DNA from: Hexactinellida sp. DTS-2022
Taxonomy: Eukaryota > Porifera > Hexactinellida
DNA length: 64,000 bases
Direction of reading: 5' to 3'
Assembly (NCBI GenBank): GCA_028753945.1
Contig: JAPNXP010000005.1
Location: forward strand, 3,906,001-3,970,000
The first letter of the stretch is position 1. Every line of letters begins with the position of its first letter. A model generated the notes under the pieces. It saw only the letters and a list, made by a program, of their open reading frames with translations, ran no database searches and had not been told where the DNA came from. This document shows, one piece after another, positions 1 through 14,500 of the stretch. A program made the position numbers and the translations under genes.

Positions 1-228
1 TTCAATTTTGTTAATTCGATATTTAAAATGGGTTAGTTGATGTTGGGTGATGAACCAACACTCACATAAAAAATGCTGAGTCATCATCTATTATATTCTA
101 CTCAAACTTGAATATCTCTAAAATGAAGTGAACTAAATGGAAACTTCCACCACTCTAAGGGTCGATGCCTTCTGTAACACCTTTTTGAAATAATTAACAC
201 CTTCATAGTGATGATGACTTGGCGAAAA

Positions 229-349
229 AAAATCCAAAATGCAGCCTGTGCCGACAGCATGTTCCTTTGGAGGCACTATCAATAAACCACCACAAAATAT
301 AGTGCCTCCAAATGAACATGCGTCGGCACAGGCTGCAATTTTGGATTTT
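229..349 (+). repeat. Imperfect hairpin, type example
   Basis: The left arm runs from AAAATCCAAAATTGCAGCC through TGTGCCGACAGCATG to GGAGGCACTAT. The right arm is its near-complement, ATAGTGCC...CATGCGTCGGCACAGG...GGATTTT. The arms are about 50 nt and the loop about 20 nt (CAATAAACCACCAC-rich). Two asymmetries recur from copy to copy: an extra A in the left arm (GACAGCATG against CATGCGTC) and an A/A mismatch (TTGGAGGC against GCCACCAA). Transcribed, it would fold into a long stem. Confidence 0.92.
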
Positions 350-2761
350 ATTATTAGTCCGTAGCCTCTCTACTGAACAGAGTTTTACTAACTAAGAGCC
401 CAAATTTTCAGGATATGTGTCTCATGGGTTACAGATGTGCACCTGGGGTCACGTTTTATTATCACATTTTTTTGGACACATTTTTGCACCTGTTTAATAT
501 TAGAAAAAGAACAATAAATAGTGCGCGAATATTCTATTTATATGCATTCGATAGAGAATTAAATTCTACACCTTGTCACAGTGCACGAATTTTTAAATTG
601 GGTTTCGTTTGTGCCACAATTGAGTTGGAAAATTCCTTTGTTTACTAACACTTCAGTTCAATTGAAAGTGTTAAATCTAATTCTATCGTTTCAACTCGTT
701 ATTATTATATTGATTCAACTTGTGAGATCGAGTAGGCTTCTATTTTCCAATTGAAAACTAAGATTCTACATTCCATAACAACGACAGATTATGTGATTAT
801 ATTTCCTTCTGCAAGAATACTCTTGCACTGTTAATATACTGACATAATTAATAATAATTAATTAAGTCAGTATATGACTTATATAGATGCTCCCAATTTG
901 TTTATTAGGGGTTATCGAGTGTGCGGAATTGAAATTTGATAGCCAAATTAATTAATTAATTATTTATGACAAAATAATTAAACTTAATAAATATAAGTTG
1001 ACATTGAAATTGGTGTTAAATTATAAATATTATTAATAATTATTTATACTAATTAATTAAATATCATAAATCTCAGAGATCATAGAAGATAGAAACAAAC
1101 TTTCAAATTATCAATTGGTCCTTATGGCACGTGCCACCTATACAAGTGGGTCTTGACACCTTGAGGTGATGATGACATCGTTAAAAAAATGTGTTTTTAC
1201 AATTTTGCTAATTTGATATTTAAAATAGGTTAGTTGATGTTGGGTGATGACCTAACACTCACATAAAATATGCTGAGTCATTAGCTATTATATTCTACTC
1301 AAACTTGAATATCTCTAAAATTATATGAACTAAATGGAAACTTCCACCACTCTAAGGGTCGATGCCTTCTGTAGCACCTTTTTGAAATAATTTAACACCT
1401 TCATAGTGATGATGACATGGCGAAAAAAAAATCCAAAATTGCAGCCTGCGCCGACAGCATGTTCTTTTGGAGGCACTATAAATAAACAACCAACAAAATA
1501 TAGTGCCACCAAAGGAACATGCGTCGGCACAGGCTGCAATTTTGGATTTTTTTTATTATTATTTTTGGTCCGTAGATCGTCCACTGAACAGAGTTTAATT
1601 AACTAAGAACCCAAAATTTCAGGACAGGTGTCTCATGGGTTACAGATGTGCACCTGGGGTCACGATTTTTTACTACATTTTTTTGGACACATTTTTGCAC
1701 CTGTTTAATATTAGAAAAAGAACAATAAATAGTGCACAAATATTTAATTTATATGCATTCGATAGAGAATTAAATTCTACACCTTTTCACAGTGCACGAA
1801 TTTTTAAATTGAGTTTCGTTTGTGCCACAATTGAGTTGCAAGTTTCCTTTGTATACTAACACTTCAGTTCAATTGAAGTGTTAAATCGAATTCTATTGTT
1901 TCAACTTGTGATAATTACATTGATTCAACTTGTGAGATCGAGTAGGGTTCTATTTTCTAATTGAAAACTAAGATTTTACATTCCATAACAACAACAGATT
2001 ATGTGATTATATTTATTTCTGCTCAGAATATTCTTGAACAATGGATACATGAGATATTTAATTCTAATTAATTCGCTCTGTGTTTAACTTAGAGAAACCG
2101 TTCCAATTAGATTATTAGGGTATCGAGTGCGCTGAATTCAAATATGATAGTGAAATTAAATTTAAATTAATTATTATAGCAAATAATTGAACTTAATTTA
2201 TTTTGATGTAAATAATATTGGTGTTAAATTATCTTAGATTAATTAAATATTTATACTAATTATCTAAATTTCATTAATCTCAGAAATGATACAAGATAGA
2301 AACAAACTTTAAATTTATCAATTGGTCCTTATGGCACGTACCACCTATACAAGTGGATCTTGACACCTTGAGGTGATGATGACATCGTCAAAAAAATGTA
2401 TTTTTACAATTTTGTGAATTATATTATTAAAATGGGTTAGTTGGAGTTGGGTGATGACCCAACACTCACATAAAAAATGCTGATTCATCACTTATTATAT
2501 TCTACTGAAACTTGAATATCTTTGAAACGAAGTGAGCAAAATGGAAACTTCCACCACTCTAAGGGTCGTAGCCTTCTGAAACACCTTTCTGAAATAATTT
2601 AACACCTTTATAGTGATGATGACTTGGTGAAAAAAAAATCCAAAATTGCAGCCTGTGCCGACAGCATGTTCCATTGGAGGCACTATCAATAGACCACCAC
2701 CAAAATATAGTGCCACCAAATGAACATGCGTCGGCACAGGCTACAATTTTGGATTTTTTTT

Positions 2762-2965
2762 ACTGTGCCGACTATACTATAGTATAGTGGCCCAGTATTG
2801 GAATCACAGCCTTTATTATTTTTATTATTACTGTGCCGACTATACTATAGTATAGTGGCCCAGTATTGGAATCACTGCCTTTAATTATATTATTATTATT
2901 ATTATTACTGTGCCGACTATACTATAGTATAGTGGCCCAGTATTAGAATCACTGCCTTTATTTAT
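2762..2965 (+). repeat. Three copies of the palindromic mini-element in TTA repeats
   Basis: Three copies of ACTGTGCCG-ACTATACTATAGTATAGT-GGCCCAGTATTGGAATC begin at 2762, 2830 and 2907, each followed by GCCTTTA and a TTA-rich spacer of variable length. Similar triplets occur at 4395-4570 and 13287-13465. Confidence 0.88.
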
Positions 2966-5900
2966 ATTATTATTATTTCTCCGTAGCAGGTGCCCTGGCC
3001 ACACCTGTATACATAGAGGGCTGAAACTTGGCATGTAGATTCGGAGTCGACGTCTAATTTGCACCTGGGGTTACGATTTTGTATTAACAAATTTTTGACA
3101 CATCTTTAACACCTTTCAAAATTTGTCTGGTCCATAACTCAAAAAATGTTTTACTAAACCCCAAAATTTTATTTCACATTTGGATTCGCCATAAAATTCT
3201 GCGTCTGATGGGAGAAGAAATTTTTCAATAAAGGGGTCAATTTCTGCCATAAATGGGGGTTGAAATTTCTTTGTTTACTGACACTTCAATTTCAGTAAAG
3301 TGTTAAATCTATTTCTATTGTTTCAACTTGTAATAATTATATTGATTTAACTTGTTAAATCCTACTCTAGTGATTCAACTTGCGATAATTATATTGATTT
3401 AACTTATAAATTCCAGCTGGCTGCTATTTAATTTTAGTATTACTATACAATTGATTAAATTAAATAATATAATATAAGGAATTTGTTGACTCAACTCAAC
3501 CAACCATGGATAACATTGATAAAATAAATAACTAATAATATAATTAATTATCAATACATAATGAATGAATGGCATTAAACTAAAGATGGTTTATGATAGA
3601 ACCGTTATGATTTTACATTCCACAACAACGACAGATTAAGTGATTATATTTATTTCGGCGAGAATATTCTTGCACAATTAATGACTGACTTATATAATTA
3701 TAATTAATTCATTTTGTATTTAACTTATAGACGGTTCCAAATAGATTATTGGGGTTATCGAGTGCGTGGAATTCAAATATTATAGTGAAATTCAATTTAA
3801 ATTAATAATAATTGCAAATAATTGAACTTAATTTATTTTGCTGTATATAATAATGGTGTTAAATAATAAATCAATAAATAAAATATTTATACTAATTAGA
3901 TAAATTTCATTAATCTCAGAGATGATACAAGATAGAAACAAACTTTCAATTTATCAATTGGTCCTTATGCCACGTACCACCTATACAAGTGAGTCTTGAC
4001 ACCTTGAGGTGATGATGACATCGTCAAAAAAATGTATTTTTACAATTTTGTGAATTCGATATTTAAAATGGGTTATTTGAAGTTGGGTGAAGACCCAACA
4101 CTCACATAAAAAATGCTGACTCATCGCTTATTATATTCTACTGAAACTTGAATATCTTTGAAATGAAGTGAGCTAAAACGAAACTTTCAACTCACTAAGG
4201 GTCGTTGCCTTTTGAAACACCTTTTCGAAATAATTTAACACCTTCATAGTGATGATGACATGGCGAAAAAAAAATCCAAAATTGCAGCCTGTGCCCAGAG
4301 CATGTTCCTATGGAGGCACTATCAATAAACCACCACCAAAATATAGTGCCACCAAAGGAACATGCGTCGGCACAGGCGGCAATTTTGGATTTTTACTGTG
4401 CCGACTATACTATAGTATAGTGGCCCAGTATTGGAATCACTGCCTTTATTACTGTGCCGACTATACTATAGTATAGTGGCCCAGTATTAGAATCACTGCC
4501 TTTATTATTATTACTGTGCCGACTATACTATAGTATAGTGGCCCAGTATTGGAATCACTGCCTTTATTATTATTTTTATTATTTCTCCGTAGCAGGTGCC
4601 CTGGCCACACCAGTATACATTAAGGGCTGAAACTTGGCATGTAGTTGCCGAGTGACCGTCTAATTTGCACCTGGGGTTACGATTTTTGATCAAATAATTT
4701 TAACACCTATTTAAACTAATTATGGCTCATAACATTAGATAATTAATAGTGAGCTTGATAAATTTTACATGTACGGATAGATAATTAAATTCTACACCTT
4801 TTAGCAAATCAAAAAATTTCAATATGGCCTAGATTTGTGCCTTAATAAGGGTACCAATCTCCTGTATTTTCTCACACTTCAGATTCAATAAAACTGTTAA
4901 ATATAATTCTATTGTTTCAACTTGTAATAATTATATTGAATCTAATTCCATTGTTACAACTTGCAATAATTATATTGATTTCAACTTGTGAGATCGAGTA
5001 GGCTTCTATTTTCCAATTGAAAAAAAAGATTATATATTTCATAACAACGACAGATTATGTGATTATATTTACTTCTGCGAGAATATTATTGCACTGTTAA
5101 TATACTGACGTAATTAATTATAATTAATTCAGTCAGTATATGACTTATATAGATGCTTCCAATTTGTTTATTAGGGTTTATCGAGTGTGCGGAATTGAAA
5201 TTTGATTGCCAAATTAATTAATTAATTATTTATGACAAAATAATTAAACTTAATAAATATAAGTTGACATTGAAATTGGTGTTAAATTATAAATATTATA
5301 AATAATTATTTATACTAATTAATTAAATATAATAAATCTCAGAGATCATAGAAGATAGAAACAAACTTTCAATTTATCAATTGGTCCTTATGGCACGTGC
5401 CACCTATACAAGTGGGTCTTGACACCTTGAGGTGATGATGACATCGTTAAAAACATGTGTTTTTACAATTTTGTTAATTCGAAATTTAAAATGGATTAGT
5501 TGATGTTGGGTGATGACCCAACACTCACATAAAAAATGCTGAGTCATCAGCTATTATATTCTACTCAAACTTAAATATCTCTATAATGAAGTGAACTAAA
5601 TGGAAACTTCCACCACTCTAAGGGTCGATGCCTCCTGAAACACCTTTCTGAAATAATTTAACACCTTCATAGTGATGATGACTTGGCAAAAAAAATCCAA
5701 AATTGCAGCCTGTGCCGACAGCATGTTCCTTTGGAGGCACTATCAATAAACCACCACCAAAATATAGTGCCACCAAAGGAACATGCGTCGGCACAGGCTG
5801 CAATTTTGTTATTTTTATTATTATTATTATTTCTCCGTAGCAGGTGCCCTGGCCACACCTGTATACATAGAGGGCTGAAACTTGGCATGTAGATTCGGAG

Positions 5901-8900
5901 TCGACGTCTAATTTGCACCTGGGGTTACGATTTTGTATTAACAAATTTTTGACACATCTTTAACACCTTTCAAAATTTGTCTGGTCCATAACTCAACAAA
6001 TGTTTTACTAAACCCCCAATTTTTATTTCATATTTGGATTCACCATAAAATTCTGCGTCTGATGGGAGAAGAAAATTTGTTAATATTGGTTTAATTTCTG
6101 CCATAAATGGGAGTTGAAATTCCTTTGTTTCTCAACACTTCAATTTCAATAAAACTGTGAAATTTAATTCCATTGTTTAAACTTGTAATAATTATATTGA
6201 TTTAACTTGTTAAATCTTTCACTATTGTTTCAACTTGCGATAATTAAATTGATTCAACTTATAAATACCAGCTGGCTTCTATTAAATTCTAGTATTACTA
6301 TACAATGGATTAAATAATATAATATAATATAAGGAATTTGTTGACTCAACTCAACCAACCGTGGATAACATTGCTAAAATACATAACGAATAATATAATT
6401 TAATATCAATACACAATGAATGCAGCTGGCTTCTATTTAATTCTAGTATTACTATACAATGGATTAAATAAAATATAATAATATAATGAATTTGTTGACT
6501 AAACTCAAATCACCGTGGATAACATTGCTGAAATAACTAACTAATAATATAATATATTATCAATACATAATGAATGAATGGCATTAAACTCTAGATGGTT
6601 TATGATAGAAACAAACTTCAAATTTATCTACCGTTCCTTGGTCTCGGACCAAATAACAAATGCTTCTTCACACCTTGGGCGTTGATGACTTGTCGAAAAA
6701 AAATCCAAAATTGCAGCCTGCGCCAACAGCATGTTCCTTTGGAGGCATTATCAATAAACAACACAAAAATATAGTGCCACCAAAGGAACATGCGTCGGCA
6801 CAGGCTGCAATTTTTTATTATTACTGTGCCGACTATACTATAGTATAGTGGCCCAGTATTAGAATCACTGCCTTTATTATTATTTTTATTATTATTATTT
6901 TTTCTCCGTAGACGGTGCCCTGGCCAGAGCTTTATAGTTGATGGGCTTAAACTTTGCATGTAGGTGCGATGGGACCGTCTAATTTGCACCTGGGGTTACG
7001 ATTTTTGATTAACAAATTTTGGACACATCTTTAACACCTTTCAAAATTTGTCTGGTCCATAACTCAAAATATGTTTTACTAAACCCCCAAATTTTATTTC
7101 ATATTTGGATTCGCCATAAAATTCTGCGTCTGATGGGAGAATAAATTTTCCAATAAAGGGGTCAATTTCTGCCATTAATGGGGGTTGAAATTTCTTTGTT
7201 TACTCACACTTCAATTTCAATAAAGTGTTAAATCTAATTCCATTGTTTCAACTTGTAATAATTATATTGATTTAACTTGTTAAATCCTACTCTAGTGATT
7301 CAACTTGCTATAATTATATTGATTTAACTTATAAATTACAGCTGGCTTCTATTTAATTTACCATACAATGTATTAAATAAAATAATATAATATAAGGAAT
7401 TTGTTGACTTAATTCAACTCAACCGTGGATAACAATGCTAATATAAATAACTAATAATATAATTTATTATCAATACATAATGAATGAATGGCATCAAACT
7501 CAAGATGGTTTAAGAAAGAAACAAACTTCAAATTTATCTACCGTTCCTTGTGACTCGGACCAATTAACAAATGCTTCTTCACACCTTGGGCGTTGATGAC
7601 TTGGCGAAAAAAAATCCAAAATTGCAGCCTGCGCCGACAGCATGTTCCTTTGGAGGCACTATCAATAAACAACCACCAAAATATAGTGCCACCAAAGGAA
7701 CATGCGTCGGCACAGCTGCAATTTTGGATTTTTATTTTTATTTTTTCTCCGTAGACGGTGCCCTGGCCTGAGCTTTATAGTTGATGGGCTGAAACTTGGC
7801 ATGTAGGTGCGTATGGACCGTCTAATTTGCACCTGGGGTTACGATTTTTGATTAACGAATTTTTGACACATCTTTAACACCTTTCAAAATTTGTCTGGTC
7901 CATAACTCAAAATATGTTTTACTAAACCCCCAAATTTTATTTCACATTTGGATTCACCATAAAATTCTGCGTCTGATGGGAGAGGAATATTTTCAAAAAT
8001 AAGTTTAATTTCTGCCATAAATGGGGTTTGAAATTTCTTTGTTTACTCGCACTTCAATTTCAGTAAAAGTGTTAAATCTAATTCTATTGTTTCAACTTGT
8101 AATAATTATATTGATTTAACTTGTTAAATCTTACTCTATTGTTTCAACTTGAGATAAATATATTGATTCAACTTATAAATTCCAGCTGGCTTCTATTTAA
8201 TTGTAGTATTACTATACAATGGATTAAATAAAATATAATGATATAAGGAATTTGTTGACTAAACTCAAATCACCGTGGATAACATTGCTAAAATAAATAA
8301 CTAATAATTTAATTTATTATCAATAAGTAATGAATGGCATTAAACTAAAGATGGTTTATGATAGAACCGTTAACATTTTACATTCCACAACAACGACAGA
8401 TAAGTGATTATATTTATTTCGCGAGAATATTCTTGCACAATTAATGTACTGACGTAATTTATTATAATTAATTCCTTTTGTATTTAACTTATAGACGGTT
8501 CCAATTGGATTATTGGGGTTATCGAGTGCGCTGAATTCAAATATGATAGTGAAATTCGATTTAAATTAATAATAAGTTCAAATAATTGAACTTTATTTAT
8601 TTTGCTGTACATAATAATGATGTTAAATTATTAATTTATTAATTAAATATTTATACTAATTAGCTAAATTTCATTAATCTCAGAGATGATACAAGATAGA
8701 AACAAACTTTCAATTTATCAATTGGTCCTTATGCCACGTACCACCTATACAAGTGAGTCTTGACACCTTGAGGTGATGATGACATCGTCCAAAACATGTA
8801 TTTTTACAATTTTGTGAATTCGATATTTAAAATGGGTTATTTGAAGTTGGGTGAAGACCCAACACTCACATAAAAAATGCTGAGTCATCAGCTATTATAT

Positions 8901-10249
8901 TCTACTCAAACTTGAATATCTCTAAAATGAAATGAACTAAATGGAAACTTCCGCCACTCTAAGGGTCGATGCCTTCTGTAACACCTTTTGATATATTTTA
9001 ACACCTTCATAGTGATGATGACATGGCGAAAAAAATCCAAAATTGCAGCTGTGCTGACAGCATGTCCCATTGGAGGCACTATCAATAAACCACCACCAAA
9101 ATATAGTGCCACCAAAGGAACATGCGTCGGCACAGCTGCAATTTTGGATTTTTTTTTCTCTGTAGACGGTGCCCTGGCCTGAGCTTTATAGTTGATGGGC
9201 TGAAACTTGGCATGTAGGTGCGTATGGACCGTCTAATTTGCACCTGGGGTTACGATTTTTGATTAACGAATTTTTGACACAACTTTAACACCTTTCAAAA
9301 TTTGTCTGGTCCATAACTCAAAATATGTTTTACTAAACCCCCAAATTTTATTTCACATTTGGATTCACCATAAAATTCTGCGTCTGATGGGAGAGGAATA
9401 TTTTCAAAAATAAGTTTAATTTCTGCCATAAATGTGGGTTTGAAATTTCTTTGTTTACTCACACTTCAATTTCAGTAAAAGTGTTGAATCTAATTCTATT
9501 GTTTCAACTTGTAATAATTATATTGATTTAACTTGTTAAATCTTACTCTATTGTTTCAACTTGAGATAAATATATTGATTCAACTTATAAATTCCAGCTG
9601 GCTTCTATTTAATTGTAGTATTACTATACAATGGATTAAATAAAATATAATGATATAAGGAATTTGTTGACTAAACTCAAATCACCGTGGATAACATTGC
9701 TAAAATAAATAACTAATTATTTAATTTATTATCAATAAGTAATGAATGAATGGCATTAAACTAAAGATGGTTTATGATAGAACCGTTAAGATTTTACATA
9801 CCACAACAACGACAGATTATGTGATTATATTTACTTCTGCGTTAATATTATTGCACTGTTAATATACTGACGTAATTAATTATAATTAATTCAGTCAGTA
9901 TATGACTTATATAGATGCTTCCAATTTGTTTATTAGGGGTTATCGAATGTGCGGAATTGAAATTTGATGGATAAATTAATTTATTTATTATTTATGACAA
10001 AATAAATAAACTTAATAAATATAAGTTGACATTGAAATTGGTGTTAAATTATAAATAATATAAATAATTATATATACTAATTAATTAAATATAATAAATC
10101 TCAGAGATCATAGAAGATAGAAACAAACTTTCAATTTATCAATTGGTCCTTATGGCACGTGCCACCTATACAAGTGGGTCTTGACACCTTGAGGTGATGA
10201 TGACATCGTTAAAAAAATGTGTTTTTACAATTTTGTTAATTCGATATTA

Positions 10250-11532
10250 AAAATCCAAAATTGCAGCCTGTGCCGACGCATGTTCCTTTGGTGGAACTAT
10301 ATTTTGGTGGTGGTTTATTGATAGTGCCTCCAAAGGAACATGCTGTCGGCACAGGCTGCAATTTTGGATTTTTTTTTCGCCAAGTCATCATCACTATGAA
10401 GGTGTTAAATAATTTCAGAGAGGTGTTTCGGAAGGCAACGACCCTTAGTGAGTTGGAAGTTTCGTTTTAGCTCACTTCATTTAAGAGGTATTCAAGTTTT
10501 CAGTCAATGTAATAGGTGATGAGTTACCATTTTTTATGTGCGTGTTGGCTCATCACCCAAATCCAACCTACCCATTTGAATTATATAATTCACAAAATTG
10601 TAAAAACATATTTTTTTGACGATGTCATCATCACCTCAAGGTGTCAAGACCCATTTGTAGAGGTGTTACGTGGCATAAGGATCAATTGATAAATTTGAAA
10701 TCTGTTACTATCTACTATAATCTCTGAGATTTATGATATTTAATTGATTAATATATATTATTATTAATATTATTTATAATATAACACCAATTTCAATGTC
10801 AACTTACAATTATTAAGTTAAATTATTTTGTCATAAATAATAAATTAATTAACTTGGCTATCAAATTTCAATTCCGCACACTCGATGACCCTTAATAAAC
10901 AAATTGGAAGCATCTATTTAAATCAAATACAGACTGAATTAATTATAATTAATTACGTCAGTATATTAGCAGTGCAATAATATTCTCGCAGATGTAAATA
11001 TAATCACATAATCTGTCGTTGTTATGAAATATATAATCTTAGTTTTCAATTGGAAAATAGAAGCCTTCTCGATCTCACAAGTTGAATCAATATAATAATC
11101 ACGAGTCGAAACAATAGAATTTGATTTAACACTTTCAATTGAGCAGAAGTGTTAGTAAACAAAGGAAATTTGCAACTCTATTGTGGCACAAACTAAGTAC
11201 AATTTGAAAATTCGTGCACTGTGAAAAGGTGTAGAAATTAATTCTCTATCGAATGCATATGAATTTAATTTTCGAGTACTATTTATTGTTCCTGTTTCAA
11301 TATTAAACAGGTGCAAAAATGTGTCCAAAAAAATGTGATAAAAAATCGTGACCCCAAGTGCACATCTGTAACCCATGAGACACATATCCTGAAATTTTGG
11401 GCTCTTAGTTAATAATACTCAGTACTGGTGGAGAGGATACGGAAGGATAATAATAATAATAATAATAATAATAATATACCAAAGCACTAAGACCAATACT
11501 GGGCCACTATACTATAGTATAGTCGGCACAGT
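10250..11532 (-). repeat. Array block II, inverted unit
   Basis: The unit sequence is reverse-complemented relative to block I. It opens directly with a hairpin (10250-10372) and closes with one copy of the short palindromic element ending CGGCACAGT at 11532. The same segment recurs at 30107-31391 at a constant offset of 19857 bp, so this is a recent duplication. Confidence 0.88.
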
Positions 11533-11534
11533 AA
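10250..11534. repeat. Segmental duplication, copy 1
   Basis: Paired with 30107-31391 at an exact offset of 19857 bp over about 1285 bp. I compared several long stretches, including both ends and the middle, and saw no differences or length changes. Divergence starts after CGGCACAGTAA. Confidence 0.85.
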
Positions 11535-14500
11535 AAATGGGTTAGTTCATGTTGGGTGATGACCCAACACTCACATAAAAAATGCTGAGTCATCAGTTGT
11601 TATATTCTACTCAAACTTGAATATCGCTAAAAGGAAGTGAACTAAAACGAAACTTCCACCACTCTAAGGGTCGATGCCTTCTGTAACACCTTTTTGAAAT
11701 GATTTAACACCTTTATAGTGATGATGACTTGGCGAAAAAAAAATCCAAAATTGCATCCTGTGCCGACAGCATGTTCCATTGGAGGCACTATCAATAAACC
11801 ACCAACAAAATATAGTGCCACCCAAGGAACATGCGTCGGCACAGGATGCAATTTTGGATTTTTTTTTTCTTTCTCCGTAGACGGTGCCCTGGCCAGAGCT
11901 TTATAGTTAATGGGCTGAAACTTGGCATGTAGGTGCGATGGGACCGTATAATTTGCACCTGGGGTTACGATTTTTGATTAACAAATTTTGGACACATCTT
12001 TATCACCTTTCAAAATTTGTCTGGTCCATAACTCAAAATATCTTTTACTAAACCCCCACATTTTATTTCATATTTGGATTCGCCATAAAATTCTGCGTCT
12101 GATGGGAAAAAAATATTTCAATAAAGGGGTCAATTTCTGCCATAAATGGGGGTTGAAATTTCTTTGTTTACTGACACTTCAATTTCAGTAAAGTGTTAAA
12201 TCTAATTCTATTGTTTCAACTTGTAATAATTATATTGATTTAACTTGTTAAATCCTACTCTAGTGATTCAAATTGCGATAATTATATTGATTTAACTTAT
12301 AAATTCCAGCTGGCTTCTATTTAATTAGTATTACTATACAATTGATTAAATTAAATAATATAATATAAGGAATTTGTTGACTCAACTCAACCAACCATGG
12401 ATAACATTGCTAAAATAAATAACTAATAATATAATTTATTATCAATACATAATGAATGAATGGCATTAAACTAAAGATGGTTTATGATGGAACCGTTAAG
12501 ATTTTACATTCCACAACAACGACAGATTAAGTGATTATATTTATTTCGGCGAGAATATTCTTGCACAATTAATGTACTGACGTAATTTATTATAATTAAT
12601 TCCTTTTGTATTTAACTTATAGACGGTTCCAATTGGATTATTGGGGTTATCGAGTGCGCTGAATTCAAATATGATAGTGAAATTCGATTTAAATTAATAA
12701 TAAGTGCAAATAATTGAACATTATTTATTTTGCTGTACATAATAATGGTGTTAAATAATAAATAAATAAATTAAATATTTATACTAATTAGATAAATTTC
12801 ATTAATCTCAGAGATGATACAAGATAGAAACAAACTTTCAATTTATCAATTGGTCCTTATGCCAGGTACCACCTATACAAGTGGGTCTTGACACCTTGAG
12901 GTGATTATGACATAGTCAAGAAAATGTATTTTTACAATTTTGTTAATTCGATATTTAAAATGGGTTAGTTGATGTTGGGTGATGACCCAACACACACATA
13001 AAAAATGCTGAGTCATCAGCTATTATATTCTACTCAAACTTGAATATCTCTAAAATTATATGAACTAAATGGAAACTTCCACCACTCTAAGGGTCGATGC
13101 CTTCTGTAACACCTTTTTGAAATAATTTAACACCTTCATAGTGATGATGACATGGCGAAAAAAAAATCCAAAATTGCAGCCTGCGCCGACAGCATGTTCT
13201 TTTGGAGGCACTATAAATAAACAACCAACAAAATATAGTGCCACCAAAGGAACATGCGTCGGCACAGGCTGCAATTTTGGATTTTTACTGTGCCGACTAT
13301 ACTATAGTATAGTGGCCCAGTATTAGAATCACTGCCTTTATTATTACTGTGCCGACTATACTATAGTATAGTGCCCCAGTATTAGAATCACTGCCTTTAT
13401 TTATATTATTACTGTGCCGACTATACTATAGTATAGTGGCCCAGTATTGGAATCACTGCCTTTATTTTTATTTTTATTATTATTTTTTCTCCGTAGACGG
13501 TGCCCTGGCCAGAGCTTTATAGTTGATGGGCTGAAACTTGGCATGTAGTTGCGGAGGGACCGTCTAATTTGCACCTGGGGTCACGATTTTTGATTAAGAA
13601 ATTTTTGACACATCTTTAACACCTTTCAAATTTTGTCTGGTCCATAACTCAAAAATTGTTTTACTAAACCCCCAAATTTTATTTCATATTTGGATTCACC
13701 ATAAAATTTTGCGTCTGATGGGAGAAGAAAACTTTTAATAAAGAGTTTTATTTCTGCCATAAATGGGGGTTGAAATTTCTTTGTTTACTCACACTTCAAT
13801 TTCAGTAAAACTGTGAAATCTAATTCCATTGTTTCAACTTGTAATATTTATATTGATTTAAGTTGTTAAATCTTACACTATTGTTTCAACTTGCTACAAT
13901 TATATTGATTTAACTTGTGAATTCCAGCTGGCTTCTATTTAATTCTAGTATTACTATACAATGGATTAAATAAATTATAATAATATAAGGAATTTGTTGA
14001 CTCAACTCAACCAACCGTGGATAACATTGCTAAAATAAATTCCTGATAATATATTTTATTATCAATACATAATGAATGAATGGCATTAAACTCTTGATGG
14101 TTTATGATAGAAACTAACTTCAAATTTATCTACCGTTCCTTGTAACTCCGACCAATTAACAAATGGTTCTTCACACCTTGGGCGTTGATGACTGGGCGAA
14201 AAAAAATCCAAAATTGCACCCTGTGCTGACAGCATGCTCCTTTGGAGGCACTATCAATAACCAACCAATAAAATATAGTGCCACCAAAGGAACATGCGTC
14301 GGCACAGGGTGCAATTTTGGATTTTTATTATTTCTCCGTAGCAGGTGCCCTGGCCACACCTGTATACATAGAGGGCTGAAACTTGGCAGGTAGATTCGGA
14401 GTCGACGTCTAATTTGCACCTGGGGTTACGATTTTGTATTAACAAATTTTTGACACATCTTTAACACCTTTCAAAATTTGTCTGGTCCATAACTCAAAAA

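Larger units (their letters stand above)
1..10249 (+). repeat. Array block I, hairpin units in plus orientation
   Basis: Tandem and shuffled units sharing long stretches such as CTTGACACCTTGAGGTGATG, CTGGTCCATAACTC and AATTCCAGCTGGCTTCTATT. Hairpins lie at 229-349, 1428-1550, 2636-2757, 4271-4394, 5692-5816, 6700-6816, 7611-7732 and 9032-9152. The hairpins at 5692 and 6700 have lost part of the right outer arm. Copies of the short palindromic element begin near 2762, 2830, 2907, 4395, 4451, 4513 and 6823, separated by TTA-rich microsatellite. Two kinds of sequence follow hairpins: one begins CTCCGTAGACGGTGCCCTGG, the other has GAACAGAGTT then GATGTGCACCTGGGGTCACG. No coding signal is convincing; the short ORFs translate the repeats. 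The unit type matches no family I can name. Confidence 0.9.
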
